Positions 53,401 through 64,000 of a DNA stretch of 64,000 bases are shown here, one piece after another. The stretch is taken from contig OX344755.2 in assembly GCA_947034885.2 (NCBI GenBank), positions 24,559,052 through 24,623,051 of the forward strand. Reading direction: 5' to 3'. Numbering within the stretch: position 1 is the first letter of the stretch; each line of letters begins with the position of its first letter. The notes under the pieces are model-generated. The model did not search any database and was not told the DNA's origin. It saw nothing but the letters and a program-made list of their open reading frames with translations. This stretch comes from Thuidium tamariscinum (lineage: Eukaryota; Streptophyta; Bryopsida; Hypnales; Thuidiaceae). The position numbers and the translations under genes were made by a program.

Positions 53401-55293
53401 CTGCTTTCTTTTGATTCCAAAGTAATTGATTATATACTTATATTGAGATTCAAAGTCTCTGTTTGATTTTTTTTGTCACATAGTGCATCTTTAATCAACA
53501 AACCAAAGCTCTGTGCAATAGAAAATTTAAGGAACTAAGAGTCTTAGGGACCAAATGACAATGGAATCTCTTATTATAATTATATAGAACCTGAATTCTC
53601 TTAAAACAACTCTATGCTCAATCCAAGTAGAGAGATTACTAGTGGAATTGAATGTATGTTACATTAACGTTGGAATCTCTTATAATAATTATATAGAACT
53701 TGAATGCTTTTAACCCCTAAAGCCCTGAACAACGTTTTTTGAGATTATAAATTTTTTGGGCAGCTCACTACGGATGGAGTTTTTATTTTTTTTCTTTGAA
53801 ATTTTGATACAATGTGTACCCAAGGAGTAGCTTCAAGGCCCGACAATTTTCATAACTTTTGACTTCACGGTTAAAAAGTTATGGCAGGATATGTTTTTTT
53901 CTTTACTCGACAGGTAGACCGAGCAGCTGAAAAAACTTCTTCAAAAAAACTGTTTCTTAAAAAGTGAAATTTCAAATTGGTTCTTTAGGTTTATACAGAC
54001 ATGAGAAGATTTGAATCAATCCATTCCGATCAATGAGTCAAAAGTTATGAAGATTCTGAGTTTGGGGTAGTTTACGACCAGTTACAGAATCTCTACAGGA
54101 CAAAAAAAAGTTTGAAATTCTTCATTTAATTCAATTTTTCATATTTTTGGAAAAAAATAAAAATAGAAGGTGTAGATTGTTTATTACAACATTTTAACCA
54201 TTGGGATTGAAAATTTTCAATTCCATGAATAAAATGTTCACAATTTAGTATTTTGGCTCATTTTTTACTTCTTTCTACTTACTTATTTTTTCCTATATGT
54301 TGTACAATTCCAAATGGTTTGAAATTTTTTGAGAATGTAGCCAACTTGCATTGAAGTATGAATTCAAAGAGTAACCACCATTTTGAATTTTTTTTCACAC
54401 AAATGTGACCTTGTGAAGTGCAGCTGCCCGGATTTTCGCAGGGATAAAAAAACAATTTTTGTTAATTCAAATGCTTATATCTTGCAATCTACACAACGGA
54501 AATTTTTGAAATTTTTTCTGCATGTTTAAAAACCACCTTACTACAATATCCTATGGTTAAATGAGTCAAAAATGTGTTTTAAGAAAAAAAATTGCACTTG
54601 TATTAGAAATAGCAATTTTGGAGCATTTTTGGTGAAAACATAGTCAAAAACCTTTAGGGGTTAAAATAGCTCTATGCTCAATCCAAGAAGAGGTATTACA
54701 AGTGAAATTGAATGTATGTAACATTTAAAATCTTTTAGAGAAGGTGACCTTCCAGAGACAAACCAAAAGTTTTTGGAGCATTTCAATCATCGTTTGTTGT
54801 AAGATGATTGAAAGGGAAGACTAGTTATTGGTATAGTAAGTAGAAGTAAAGTTGGGCAAAAATAAAGAGTCTTAAAATAGAAAATATAGACTTGAAGAAG
54901 CTTTATATTCATAGAAATTTTACATCCAAATCTAGATTTGATTGAGTTGCTGTAATCTCTACCTTCCAATTGTTATTACATTATAAATCCTTACTCTTTG
55001 GGATTGTTGGAATGTACTAATTTTTTAGTTGACTACAATTTAGGTCTACCATTAAAGAGAAAGATAGGGTGTCAATTCGGTTGCAATTGATACAAGAAGA
55101 CATAAAAAAATTGCTTTGTGCACGAGGCTCAGTGGAACAACTTCGAAGTTTGCTAAAAGATAAAAGAGTGTTTGTAGATAGTGGAAATAGATTGAAACCA
55201 ATCAACATTTCCACTCAAAGTAGTTTGAAAATTAAAAAGGGGCTTGGAGCACAGAAACACTCAATTTCTTCCCAGATCAACAACTTTGATTAG
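44480..55293 (+). CDS. PIBF1/CEP90-like centriole and cilium coiled-coil protein
   Basis: Fifteen exons, about 707 residues: 44480-44527, 45371-45451, 45899-45974, 46113-46254, 46886-46961, 47638-47720, 48235-48366, 49059-49263, 49795-49956, 50819-50992, 51526-51614, 51780-51878, 52275-52440, 52963-53303, 55044-55293. From residue 70 on, nearly all is heptad coiled coil. Similarity to human PIBF1 (757 residues, from memory) is best at residues 162-177 (DFNVSKRMYMELKSIP versus DFELTEEQYIKLKAFP), 403-410 (TNQDIENF versus TNQEIDQL) and 644-662 (DIKKLLCARGSVEQLRSLL versus DLEQLLNHREELAAMKQIL). In animals and ciliates CEP90 works with OFD1 and FOPNL at the distal end of basal bodies and is needed for docking and ciliogenesis; here that would serve motile sperm (inference). 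The first three exons are the least certain. The start was chosen because MSRATRH ends at a good donor in the right phase. Introns are long and carry transposon fragments. Confidence 0.75.
47172..47290. repeat. AT-only low-complexity tract in an intron
   Basis: Almost only A and T: AATAAATAAATAAATAAA, then variants of TATTAAAATATT. It is followed by a segment (GTTCCCACAGTCC..GAACT, 47346-47365) that recurs near 58433, so this tract may mark the edge of a dispersed repeat. Confidence 0.6.
50160..50560. repeat. Dispersed repeat with ATATCC tract, copy 2, and (TCCC)n microsatellite
   Basis: Intronic. A TCCC microsatellite (about 50207-50230), then CATATCC-like degenerate repeats, TTTTTTTTAAATCAATGGC and a run of nine G. 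The order matches 27170-27560, though the sequences have diverged. Confidence 0.6.
53562..53670. repeat. Unfilled target duplicate next to element copy C
   Basis: This segment begins TGGAATCTCTTATTATAATT. The next unit begins at 53671 with the same sequence, is broken after TTAA by the element at 53714-54660, and resumes at 54661 with TTAAAATAGCTCTATGCTC. The unfilled unit reads CTCTTAAAACAACTCTATGC at the same place. Confidence 0.85.
53714..54660. mobile_element. piggyBac-like non-autonomous element, copy C, 947 bp
   Basis: Flanked by TTAA on both sides (53710-53713 and 54661-54664). Ends are CCCCTAAAG and CTTTAGGGG. It lies in the last intron of the PIBF1-like gene. The interior differs from copies A and B, so it is a separate subfamily with the same tips. 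No transposase frame is present. The neighbouring unfilled duplicate shows a single TTAA at the site. Confidence 0.85.
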
Positions 55294-58200
55294 AGCACTA
55301 CTCTTGTTAGATTCAGGTTTATTCACTTACCCTTCTCATGCTTGTATGTAATAAGCTTGTCCATTGGGTAATGGTCTTCAATTTTCTAGAAAAAAAGTAA
55401 ACCCTATTTGGATAAAGTGTTGCAAAAAATTTCAAGCCTTTCCTTCCAATAGGCTACTCTACTTGTGCCACTAGTTCAATTGAACCTATTTGCGCCAGCA
55501 TAGAGCAATAGTACAATTTCAAGTTACTAAATGTACACTACCATATAATATATAGAGGCACAAATAGGCTCAACTAAATTCCAAATAGAATTGCTTTCAT
55601 TCTCTATAGCTTTTGTCAATTCAAGACCTTTTCTATAGACAATAATTCAATTCTAGATAGATAGAAAAGAAAGGACTCATAAGGTGAAGTTTTAGTCTTT
55701 AATCTGTACGAGAGAGATTTTCAAAATAAACTAAATAATCAATTCAAGGAACTTAATGTGACCTTCAAGGGCTACCATAATCAACATCACATTTGGTGGC
55801 ATGAGCATGTAGAGGTTTGATTTTAGTACAATGATAGTGCGCAAAGTTGCTTTGCTATTTGTTTTGTCATATATTATTTACAAGAAGAAATAATTTAACA
55901 AATCTAAGCAATCCATTCAACAAATAAAGTAGAATCAATGCCATTTGGTAAGTATAAGGGCATCCCCATGCCTAATCCCTCAAATAGGGATGCCAAGTGC
56001 CAATTAAGAAGGATATGGCATGGATTGCCAATGTGCAAGGTCCTCCATTTTTTAGCTATCTCATGCCTATACTTCAATGCCACTTACTAAATATGTCTCC
56101 TAAGGTAGACTACCATTGTTAGGCCAAGTGGGGAACGTCAATAGGATTCAACTTGAACAGGTCAGGGTGAACAAGGTTCAAATGAACTGCTCATGGTCAG
56201 ATATTCCCTTGAAATGTGCCATAAATGAAGAATAAAGAAGATAGCAAGGTATGCTCAAGCCCTCTCATTTTCCAGTGCCCTCCCTATTTTTTACCATAGC
56301 CGGGCTATTTTTTTGGCTTGGTGTATCTGACATGGGGCAATGCCACAACCTTGATACGCCACATTAATGTGTATATGGCTTTTGAAGTGCAAGCATGGAG
56401 ATGCTCTAACCCACATCAACAACTTGTTAAGCTTACACTAACTCCACCTTTTTTAATCTTTGAAATAGATTAAACAAAATTTCATTGCATTGACTCCACC
56501 TTTTCAATCTTGAATCTTGGCAAATGCAAGAAGATTATCATACTCCACATATAGTCAACGCATGTAATTTACTTGTAATTTTGTTGCAAACAATGACAAA
56601 ACACAGGGAGCCACTACCAAGGTGCCACTAGCATACATCATCCACTCCAAACTATCCCAAAGCCTATGAAAAGATGGTGGACACCTAAAGTAGGCAAGGT
56701 TTGGTTTTCAATTAAATTCATAATTGACAACTTTAGCATTAGAAAACCACCTTGTCTACATTAAGTTATACTATGTTTAATTTATTTTTTAACAATATTT
56801 TTATATTGAATGGAAACCAATAATAGTTAATTAGGGAGCATGCAAATAAATTAATCAAAACCTCACATACCAACTAAAGAAAGGAACAATAAATGCCTTC
56901 TATTTGATATCCAAGTCTCTGCTAGGAAGATAATGTTGTATCTTTAGTTACTAAAGGGCTCATCCAGTATTAATAATGTGGTTTTGTATGTAGCTCCAGA
57001 TCCATTGATAAAGATTGTAATTCCAAAGTTTGACTAAGTTTGTTAGTACAAACACTTGAGAAACTCCTCCCATTGGACAAATTTGATTGATTAAAATATG
57101 TTTCTTTTTGGCGGACTGGCAAAAAGAAATTATAATTTCAAAAACAAAGAATTTTGAAGTTCAAATATACAAAGCACTTTAAACCAACACCTACAATCAT
57201 GTATAGAAGTAGTAAATTTCCAAATCTTAGAGCTTCATATATTCATAGGTTTCCACGTTGGTAATAGGTGTACTCAACTTAGTTGAGGATGTAACCATAC
57301 TTATGTATATGTTGATGATTCACACTTAGTTTGACAAAGTCCTACACATGCAAATTTGTGTGTGATTGTGATTGTGAAAAGAAAGATGTTTTTTGCAATG
57401 TTTAGGGGGATTGTATAAATGAAGAGACAATTGTACTTAGCTTTGGAAGAGTCTTTCTATTAGTTAATCTCTAAAGGTTGTTCAAAACATTTGCCTTTGT
57501 GGTACATAATGTGAAATTAGGATACATAAATGTATTTGAAGACAATGAAAGGTCCAATTGGTATGAATCTTTTTGAAAGCTCAAAAAATATCAAAGGAAA
57601 TTTTTTTATAAAATTTATAATTAATGTGGACTACTGGACTTTGTTTTGCAATTTTCTTGAAGTATTGTACTCATAGAATAGGTACAATTCCACATATATT
57701 GTCACTTTGTCATAGCATGGAATGTGGAAGGAAGGTCCAAATCACTTGCAAATTTTGCTATTGCTTAGATATGTTGATTGTAAGAGTAGCCATGCATATG
57801 TTTTTGATATAAAAATTTCAAAAAAACATAATAAATTATAGATACAAAATTGAATCCAAATAGACCATACACTTGGTTCATACAAGGAAAATGGGATGTA
57901 CTGGACATATAAGTGTGCATTGATCACTTGTCAAAATAGTAACCTAATGGCAATTGAAAATGGCCTTTACTTTATAAGTATAACATCTATTCCCTTTAAC
58001 TTGCACTTCATTCCTTGGCAAATGCCACATATTCTTTATATGACATAATAACAATTCATGCATTTAGGAAAAGAAGCAATTACTATAGTTATAGGGCAGA
58101 GTTGGTAGAAAGTAATTTAAAAAATAAATGCCATAATTTTTGGAAAATCATTTTTCAAAAAACAAGAAAAATTGTATGGTGAAAACAAGAATATTGGAAA

Positions 58201-59599
58201 ATTTTCTATTTTGAGCATCTACCTAACCTTACTTTTAGAAAACAAATAAATATTCAACAAAGAAGTACCAATCCTACCCTTTACTTACGGTTGTAGGTAA
58301 TAAAATTTGTAATGATTATACACTTTTGGTATTTGAATCTACACACCTGAAATTCCTTGCCAATTCACCCCAACCTTCAAACTCGTCTTGAAGTCATGAA
58401 GTCAAATTCTTGCTCTTGCAGCAGTTTTTACGTTCCCACAGTCCGAGAACTTGCAGTCTTTTACAACCCTGAAATCTCTTCTAATGAATCAACCTTCCAG
58501 AGGGCATAGTTTTAGGATCAACCCTAAATTTTACATGAGGTAGTTCTTGATATTAAATGTCTTAGATCTTCACCAAGAAGATGTAATTCCAAAAATCTAC
58601 TTTTTTATTCATTTTGATTTTGTTTTAAAAATTGTCAAAATTATAACTTCTGTGACACTTGGAAGGTGTTTCTTTAGTGCTTAATCCCTATGTGTAAAAT
58701 GGTAGATGCTTTTTGGATGTTGAGAAATCAAGATTTGTGGTATATTGTATTCATCAAATATAACAATCTCAAAATTTGCATGGTGGATTCTTTTAAAAAC
58801 TGCAATTTTGCACTCATGAGTAAGTAAGCTTCAAATCTTAACTATAAAAACTTCAACAACTAAGTAGTTTTTCAAATTATTTCAAATCTTTTAGATCCAA
58901 CAAAAAAAAGCTCCCCACTTATCCTATTCACTTTATGATGCACAAGGGTTAGAATACTTTTGAACGTTTGAACTTTTCTTTCAAATTTCTCTTGGTGTAA
59001 GCTCAAGGAGTACACCAATTACACCACGATGTTTATCACTACCATCTACAATTTTTTTTTTAAATTTCATACTAAATTTTTTTTGGTAAATACTATGTTT
59101 TTCATAAAGAAAAATTATTTCAAAGAAATTATGTGAATTTCATTTTAATGTTTTTAATTATTAAAAAATAATGAAAATTTTGGATACATATTGCTATATG
59201 AGGATATTATCAAATTTTACAAAGGTGTGTTCTAATATAGAAAACTATTGAAGTTTAACCAAAATGGGATCCTAAAATGCTCTTTAACTCCTAAATGCTA
59301 AAGGCACCAAAATTTGGTGTTTGCAAAACTTTGAAGTCAAATAAAACCTAATTAAGTTTCTATTTTTGATAGTTTATAATTTTGGAAACTTCTTTCTAAA
59401 CTCTACTTTAAAAGCATAAAAAATGATCTTGAAAATGATTGATTAATTATGATTTTTCTATTCAAGATTTTGTGCTAGGGTGTCCATTGCATTCTTGACT
59501 TTCCATAGTCTTGAGGGCTCTTAGAAATGAGCCTCAAATACACTAGATCTTAGAGAAAAAAACACATTAAAAATTTATTTATAAAAATTATAGAGTAGA

Positions 59600-60050
59600 T
59601 TTTGAGAAACCATAAATTGATTATAGTTATGCATGTTTATAGGGTCTTTGATTGCAAATATGAATTCAAATTTTGCGAATTTTATCTTACATGGCAAATA
59701 AATAAAAATTGGCATTTTTCTTTGGATAAATCCACTGTAATAGTACCACTTCTTGGGACAAATTTAGTAGGTAGGACCTTAAATTCTACCAACAAAGGTG
59801 GGCCCAACAAGGTAATTTGGAGGTTTTCCAAGGTAATAGTGAAATGAAAGCCTCCTATTTTGTGCCATGGCTAGGGAATGTTCTAAATCTCTCCTAGCTA
59901 ATTTGGGGTCTCTAATTGCAAATATGAATTCAAAATTTGAAAAAAATACATTTGGAAAAAATTTAAAAGTCCTACATTTTTCCCTAAGGTAAATCCACCT
60001 GGTGGGCCCACCTTCATTGGTAGGATTTAACATCCTGCATTTAGTGACCT
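59600..60050. repeat. Dispersed repeat family, internally duplicated
   Basis: The phrases GATTGCAAATATGAATTC (59651), TAATTGCAAATATGAATTC (59922), and GTAGGACCTTAAATTCTACC with GGTGGGCCCA mark two related half-units. A third relative lies at 63660-63830 (CAGGACGTTAAATCTGTCC, CTAATTTGGGGTCTCTCAT). Confidence 0.6.
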
Positions 60051-61131
60051 CAAGTGAAAAATATATTGATGAAGATTTTGACTTTGAGCATGATTCAAAA
60101 ACTCTACACAAAATCCACCTTTCATTAGTTTTATGCTTTAATGTAACATGGCAACATATTTTTATAGTACACTATATTATTTATAACACCTTTCAAAATA
60201 ATAGTGGCACTATATAGTAGAAATAATAGTTTTCTAATGTTTTAGGTGTATGATTTAAAATTTCCTCTATTAGGGTTCTTATGGTTTGCAATTTTTAGTC
60301 ACCATTAATTCCCCTAGGAAAAATCTATGAAAGATAATATTTTTTGAAACTTTCACCATTGACATTCAAGTGCCATTTCACTAAAAAATAAATTGAAGTC
60401 ACATATTGTGGCTACAAAAAAATGGCCTTTGGTTTAAAGATTGTATTGACAAGTACAAAATTAATTGTTAATAGTTAAACATTTCTATCACCTAGTGGTG
60501 TAAGATATGTATGGATATATGACAAAATTCTTATTTCAAAGAGGCAATAGTATAAAGATAGAAAATATGAATGAAATAAATATATAAAATTGACAAATTC
60601 TTAATTGTTTTTATCATCACTTTAAATCTATTAGTTATGATATTTATGTTAGATAATTTTTCCTTACCTCCAATGCTTAATTCCTAAAGAAAATGCACGA
60701 GAAAATGGGAAACTAGTAGAATCCTCAAAATGTGCATAATCCTATATTTGACAAAGAAAACAAGTTTATTCAATATCCACATGACCTAGAAATAGTTTCT
60801 CTAGAAGTTGATGCAAATTCTCTAATTTTGTGAAAAAATACTAAGATTGTAATTAAGATGTATTTTAATGTCCTTTATATAGGCATGTACTTGTATTTTG
60901 GATCAAGTATAGTATAATTTCCTAAACCAATTGCATGGTCAAGAGAGTGCCACTTCATCGATTTTAAAAAAAAATTCTTTTTACATTTGAAGACTGCAAT
61001 TTTTTATTTATTTATATTTATGGGTTAGCAGCAGACCTGACATCAGCTAATAGTTTCGAAACAGGTTTAGAAACAAAGCTGAAATGAGCTTCTTTTGCCC
61101 TGAAATCCCTTCTAATGTTGTCCTTTTACAG

Positions 61132-61485
61132 GTTAAGGTAGAAGCACCCATTACAACCAAAGTTAGCATTTTCAGCATAGTTGGAGGCACCTTTTCCTAT
61201 AAAGAATATTTTTCTAGTATTGGCAAGTGAAAATCATGAATTTTCAAAAAAAATTAGAATTTTTGGACAAGGCATGTAATTTTTGTGAATTTTCAAAGTA
61301 GGACTTTAGTAGAGCACCTAAATCTGCACTCCTAGTAAATCTGCCTGGATTCTCACACCAAAGTCTAAAATAATCAGAGCCCACCAACCACATCTAAAGT
61401 TTCAAGGTACTAGTGGGGACACTTTGTAGGAAATTCTAATGTCAAACTATGGATACACTGAAAATAATGGGTGCTTCTACCATAA
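61132..61485. mobile_element. MITE-like element with 21-bp inverted ends
   Basis: Left end GTTAAGGTAGAAGCACCCAT and right end ATGGGTGCTTCTACCATAAC are inverted repeats with one mismatch. The interior is about 310 bp with no coding frame. No clear target-site duplication is seen. Confidence 0.6.
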
Positions 61486-61610
61486 CTACTGTAGCAGTTC
61501 TATGAGAGGAAGCACATATTTGTTGTTGTGGTTCACTGCAATGTTTGTAAGTATAGGAGAGGGCTCATAAACCGCTCAGGCTTTTGCACTTGTCCACTAG
61601 GAGGCTTTAA

Positions 61611-62552
61611 CCCCTAAAGGACCAAGGCCTTTTTTTTTGTCAAAAACCTCTCAAAACTACCATTTCTGTTGCATTCATTGAAGAAAACAAAAAATATATA
61701 TATTTAAGAATCCAACCGTAGGATCTTGTACTTAACTTGATTGAGATCAAGTGGTAAAAATTTCATGAAGTTTGACCGTACAAATTGGAAGATATGAGCA
61801 TTCAAAGTTGGAAATACAAGTGTTTTTTGAACTATGGTTTGCAATTTCAGATGACTTTGACTAGAATTTGTATTAAAAAATTGCACTATAGACTTTGAAT
61901 TTATAATTTTTTGTGTTAAGAAATTGAGTTGAGAGTCTAGGAAAAAAATTTCACACAAAAAACACTTGATTTTCATTCTTTAAAAAATTGTTAAGTAGAT
62001 GTAGGTCCAAGATTGAAAGAAAAACTAAATGGTTAATAACTCTAAGATGGGATTGAAATACAATAATCCCAATGGTGAGATTGTTCTAGAAAGTAAACAT
62101 AACCTTGTCCAACAATTTTTTTTGAAAAATTGTGAAAATTGCATTAAAAAATGAATCCTATAAGTTATTTTTTCAAGAAATTGTTTAGATTGCCCGAAAA
62201 ACAAGATTGTCCATAACTTTCTCATTATAAGTCCAAATAGAGTGAATCAAAGCTTCACATGTAGGCAAAAATATATTATTTTAGAATAAAAAATTAAAAA
62301 ACTAAATTTTGACTTTTTGCAAAAAAAAATTTATGCCCGCCGAATGAAAATTTGGGCTTTTTGTGGTATAACTTTTGCTCCCGGTCACCAATTGAAATAA
62401 AAATTACATTCCCATGAAGCTAATCAGTTTTCCTATCTTATGAGAAAGTTTCAAAAAGATTAATTAAAAATTGAGGTCTACGGAACCTGCCCGAACTCCA
62501 AATTGTCCCCCGAGGGGACAATGGTCCTTTAGGGGCAATGGTCCTTTAGGGG
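61611..62552. mobile_element. piggyBac-like non-autonomous element, copy B, 942 bp
   Basis: TTAA at 61607-61610 and 62553-62556. Ends are CCCCTAAAGGACCA and TGGTCCTTTAGGGG, inverted over about 14 bp. The right tip is repeated: the last 17 bp (starting CAATGGTCC) are present twice in tandem, 62519-62535 and 62536-62552. The interior is closely related to copy A. A palindrome (62502-62522) lies at the inner edge of the right end. There is no transposase. Confidence 0.85.
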
Positions 62553-63649
62553 TTAAAATGGATCATTTACTGTGAGAAAATGAATTGTGGATTACATTGA
62601 AGCATGCTAAGACTTTGTTTTCACTAATTGAATGGATGGTTTCAGAGTCCCATTGGGCTCATCCTCAACTATGTGGATAGGTGTCTCTTGATTATATTCA
62701 AAATAAGGATTGATTGTTGAACTACCTTCTCTCAAGTGATAAAAAAATCTGAAAAAATTATTTATTCAACCATCCATTTCAGTTTTTGAAAGGGATGCAT
62801 TTATAAACAAATTATATCACTTTTGACATGTTGCACTGCTAGTTTTTGAACCAAGCCAGATTTTTTTTCAAATTGTGCATGTATGGGGTTTGCAAGGCCT
62901 ACTGATTACCACTATGGGCCCTATGCCAAACTATGTTTGAAAATTCATAACTAATTCAATAATGCTTCAAAAATTATGAAACAACTTGTGTTAGAATCCT
63001 CATCTATTTCTCCTTGACTGAAAAATGAGTTAAAAATATTCCAGTCCAAGGAAATATGTGAAAAGGGGGAACCAGCCCTTAGATGGGCGGTTTCTGAACC
63101 TCTTAGCTTATGGGTGGAAGTCATAAAAATAATTCAAAATCTGGTAATCTGGTAATCTTCCATGTAAGCTTTTGCAAGGGCAGTGCCATTTGAGAGTACT
63201 TGAATTTGCTCCAAACTGCAGAAGAGTCTTTGGTTGTGCATCTAACACAGCAGTTATTTAAAAGTTTGAGCATAGCTGGTCTTAAAAATTAAATTAAAAA
63301 AATTAAAAATTAATTTTAAAAAAATGAGAGTTGGAGCATTGGTCACAAGGAAGTTGGGATTTTGCACGCACAAAAAGGGGGTTGGTCATGTCAGTGGGTT
63401 CACCATTTCAATTGCAAAATTCTGTCATTTCCAAATCCTGTCCGATTTGATTCGTGGCCCCATAATCTCATCTCTGGTATGAACCTCTAGTGCGGTACAA
63501 AAATTCAAATCCAGTTTCACATAAGTTAGAAAGGCCAAGGCGGATCACTTGAGGTGAAGCCACCCATAACCAATCCAACATGCTATTCTAGACAAGATCT
63601 GGTGTAATGCAAGGTAAGCAAATATTTGCAGAGGTACAATGATACAAAT

Positions 63650-63835
63650 GATGGGGATTGCAAAAACTTTGGTAAGCAGGACGTTAAATCTGTCCCATGA
63701 AGTGGGTCCAGTAAGGTAAAATTCATGTTACTTGAGGATAAAAGTAAAAAAGTCCCCTACTTTTGTGCCATATTTTTGGGTATATTGTAAGCTTCCCTAC
63801 CTAATTTGGGGTCTCTCATAATATATAATATAATA
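63650..63835. repeat. Dispersed repeat related to 59600-60050
   Basis: Shares GGTAAG..GGACGTTAAAT, GTGGGTCCA.TAAGGTAA, TTTTGTGCCAT and TACCTAATTTGGGGTCTCT-like phrases with the family member at 59.76-59.93 kb. Confidence 0.5.
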
Positions 63836-64000
63836 AACTCCGATCCACTTGCAAAAAGCAGTCCGGCGTGAATAAAGTGTCTGTTCGTCATGACAATGAG
63901 CCAATGTCCATGTCTCTCATAACATTCAGTAGCAGCCTGTCACACTGCTTCCTAGCGGATGAAATGGTGTGTAATGTTCCACACCATTCGGTAACTAAAG

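Larger units (their letters stand above)
55294..64000. other. AT-rich region with no gene seen
   Basis: After the stop of the PIBF1-like gene I find no exon chain on either strand. The open frames present (for example - strand 60111-59779, + strand 59602-59847) lie in a repeat. The region holds dispersed repeats, an inverted-repeat element and element copy B. The segment near 58433-58492 matches 47346-47400 in part, and its end (CCTGAAATC.CTTCTAATG) recurs at 61100. Confidence 0.55.

Noticed and set aside
59779..60111. 110-codon - strand frame
   Set aside because: Lies in an internally duplicated dispersed repeat (two NPTNEGGP-like phrases), not a gene.
1..64000. CRISPR arrays, bacterial operons, rRNA or tRNA genes
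   Set aside because: Introns throughout mark nuclear eukaryotic DNA; no regular spacer arrays, tRNA cloverleaf or rRNA sequence was seen.

Overview
The window is nuclear DNA from a land plant. All four protein genes are split by spliceosomal introns. One is a cytokinesis-type callose synthase and one a DUF707 protein with the plant-type core. A third resembles the centriole and cilium protein PIBF1/CEP90, which points to a plant with flagellate sperm (bryophyte, lycophyte, fern or similar); the exact lineage is not resolved. Exon models were assembled by hand from splice sites, reading phase and remembered family sequences. In each of the four models the exon lengths sum to a whole number of codons with no internal stop.

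Layout. (1) 1-15.6 kb, + strand: 39 exons covering the last about 1,484 residues of a GSL8/GSL10-like callose synthase, whose N-terminal part lies before the window. (2) 18.1-22.2 kb, - strand: a complete 13-exon gene for a 328-residue DUF707 membrane-anchored, glycosyltransferase-like protein, tail to tail with the first. (3) From about 24.1 kb the base composition becomes strongly AT-rich and stays so to the end. (4) 30.0-37.7 kb, - strand: a 16-exon gene for about 1,155 residues with a Pro/Met/Gln-rich repeat region, a PH-like domain, a charged and Cys-rich tail, and a C-terminal WW domain split between the last two exons. I do not recognise this combination; it is the best candidate for something undescribed. 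(5) 44.5-55.3 kb, + strand: a 15-exon, about 707-residue coiled-coil gene that I call PIBF1/CEP90-like. (6) 55.3-64 kb: no gene seen, only AT-rich DNA and repeats.

The AT-rich part holds short transposon-like elements. Three (about 0.94-1.18 kb) end in CCC(C)TAAAG / CTTTAGGGG. Two of these are bordered by TTAA on both sides, and the third on one side. This is the signature of piggyBac-like non-autonomous elements. One sits inside the second unit of a local tandem duplication whose first unit is an unfilled copy of the target, so the TTAA duplication can be read directly. Other inverted-repeat elements lie at 29.5, 40.6 (nested), 41.9 and 61.1 kb, with a strong hairpin at 27.06 kb.

How the genes relate: callose synthase and DUF707 proteins both act on the membrane or wall side. 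The PIBF1-like gene would serve basal bodies in motile sperm. The PH-WW gene lies about 6.7 kb from it, starting on the facing strand side (divergent pair), but a shared role is only a guess.
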